Shown here: positions 20,432-20,744 of the stretch, piece after piece
Layout of the letters: the number at the start of each line of letters is the position of its first letter
How positions within the stretch are numbered: position 1 is the stretch's first letter
Assembly (NCBI GenBank): GCA_002751075.1
Contig: NAOQ01000366.1
Location: 26,248-46,991, forward strand
Source of the DNA: Ichthyophonus hoferi
Lineage: Eukaryota; Opisthokonta; Ichthyosporea; Ichthyophonida; Ichthyophonidae
Length of the DNA stretch: 20,744 bases
Reading direction: 5' to 3'
Made by a program: the position numbers and the translations under genes
The notes under the pieces: model-generated
What the model was told of the DNA's origin: nothing
Seen by the model: the letters and a program-made list of their open reading frames with translations, nothing else
The model's database searches: none

Positions 20432-20744
20432 GGATGATATACTACAATGTAAATAATAAGTATTGCCACTGTTTAATGTTAGTACGCAGTTTTTCTGAGT
20501 TTTTAACGAGTGAGAAATCTGGAAACTGATTATCATATGCAAGTGCCAACGGTAGACTAGACATTATAATATCGATGTAATTATTACATGCACGTAACAG
20601 TAACAGTAATCCTGTTTAGTCGTGGTTTTTTTTGGCGTGTCTGCGAGATAAAGTATAGAATATTTTTTTCATTATTATTATTTTTTATTTTTCGTATTTA
20701 TATAAACATAAATATTAAAATATATGAAAGGATTTAAAGTTATT
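20432..20744. other. Gene-free right edge of the window
   Basis: AT-rich DNA beyond the 5' edge of W copy 2, with poly-T runs near 20627 and 20665. Nothing else seen. Confidence 0.5.

Noticed and set aside
1-20744. tRNA, rRNA, snRNA or CRISPR features
   Set aside because: By eye I found no TPsiC-type GGTTCRA boxes with a matching clover-leaf, no conserved rRNA or U6-like stretch, and no regularly spaced repeats.

Overview
The window looks like AT-rich eukaryotic, probably fungal, DNA with one convincing gene in about 21 kb. The evidence for a eukaryote is a coding region split by two introns with GTATGT/GTAAGT donors, CAG acceptors and TATTAAY branch-like sites. An AATAAA poly(A) signal and GATA/CCAAT regulatory motifs agree with this. 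The protein is a GATA-type zinc-finger transcription factor with a basic arginine-rich tail and long N/S/Q/P-rich low-complexity stretches, which fits a fungal regulator. The lineage cannot be fixed: introns of 599 and 1009 nt are long for most fungi and suggest a large, repeat-laden genome.

Layout. Positions 1-12000 hold no intact gene. They carry at least four worn copies of one coding-like sequence family, all on the minus strand and mostly head to tail (about 185-1851, 8119-8757, 8826-10268, 11008-12020, plus an uncertain one at 3440-5090). The copies share three modules, called here Y, Z and X in coding order. I could recognise the modules only by comparing copies within this window; the protein family is unknown to me. 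A second family, called W here, has four copies of roughly 220-440 bp: 2080-2430 (+), 7238-7655 (-), 13085-13300 (+, shortened) and 19988-20431 (-). The W copies share the same apparent 5' edge.

Between these are coding-like scraps (2447-2889, 4036-4158, 4535-4753), a composite cluster of CCAAT and GATA sites at 3052-3152, a second CCAAT-rich patch at 13872-14083, and several palindromes.

The GATA factor runs from 15385 to 18711 (+): exon 1 15385-15613, exon 2 16213-16292, exon 3 17302-18711, 572 residues. Its upstream kilobase has several GATA sites, so it may regulate itself. Downstream are a poly(A) signal, a short hairpin, a worn coding remnant (18993-19330), a TATAG-type satellite and a W copy.

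Only the GATA gene can be called functional with confidence. The repeats look like old fossils that have drifted far apart. I found no tRNA, rRNA or CRISPR, and no recognisable reverse transcriptase, integrase, protease or transposase motif.
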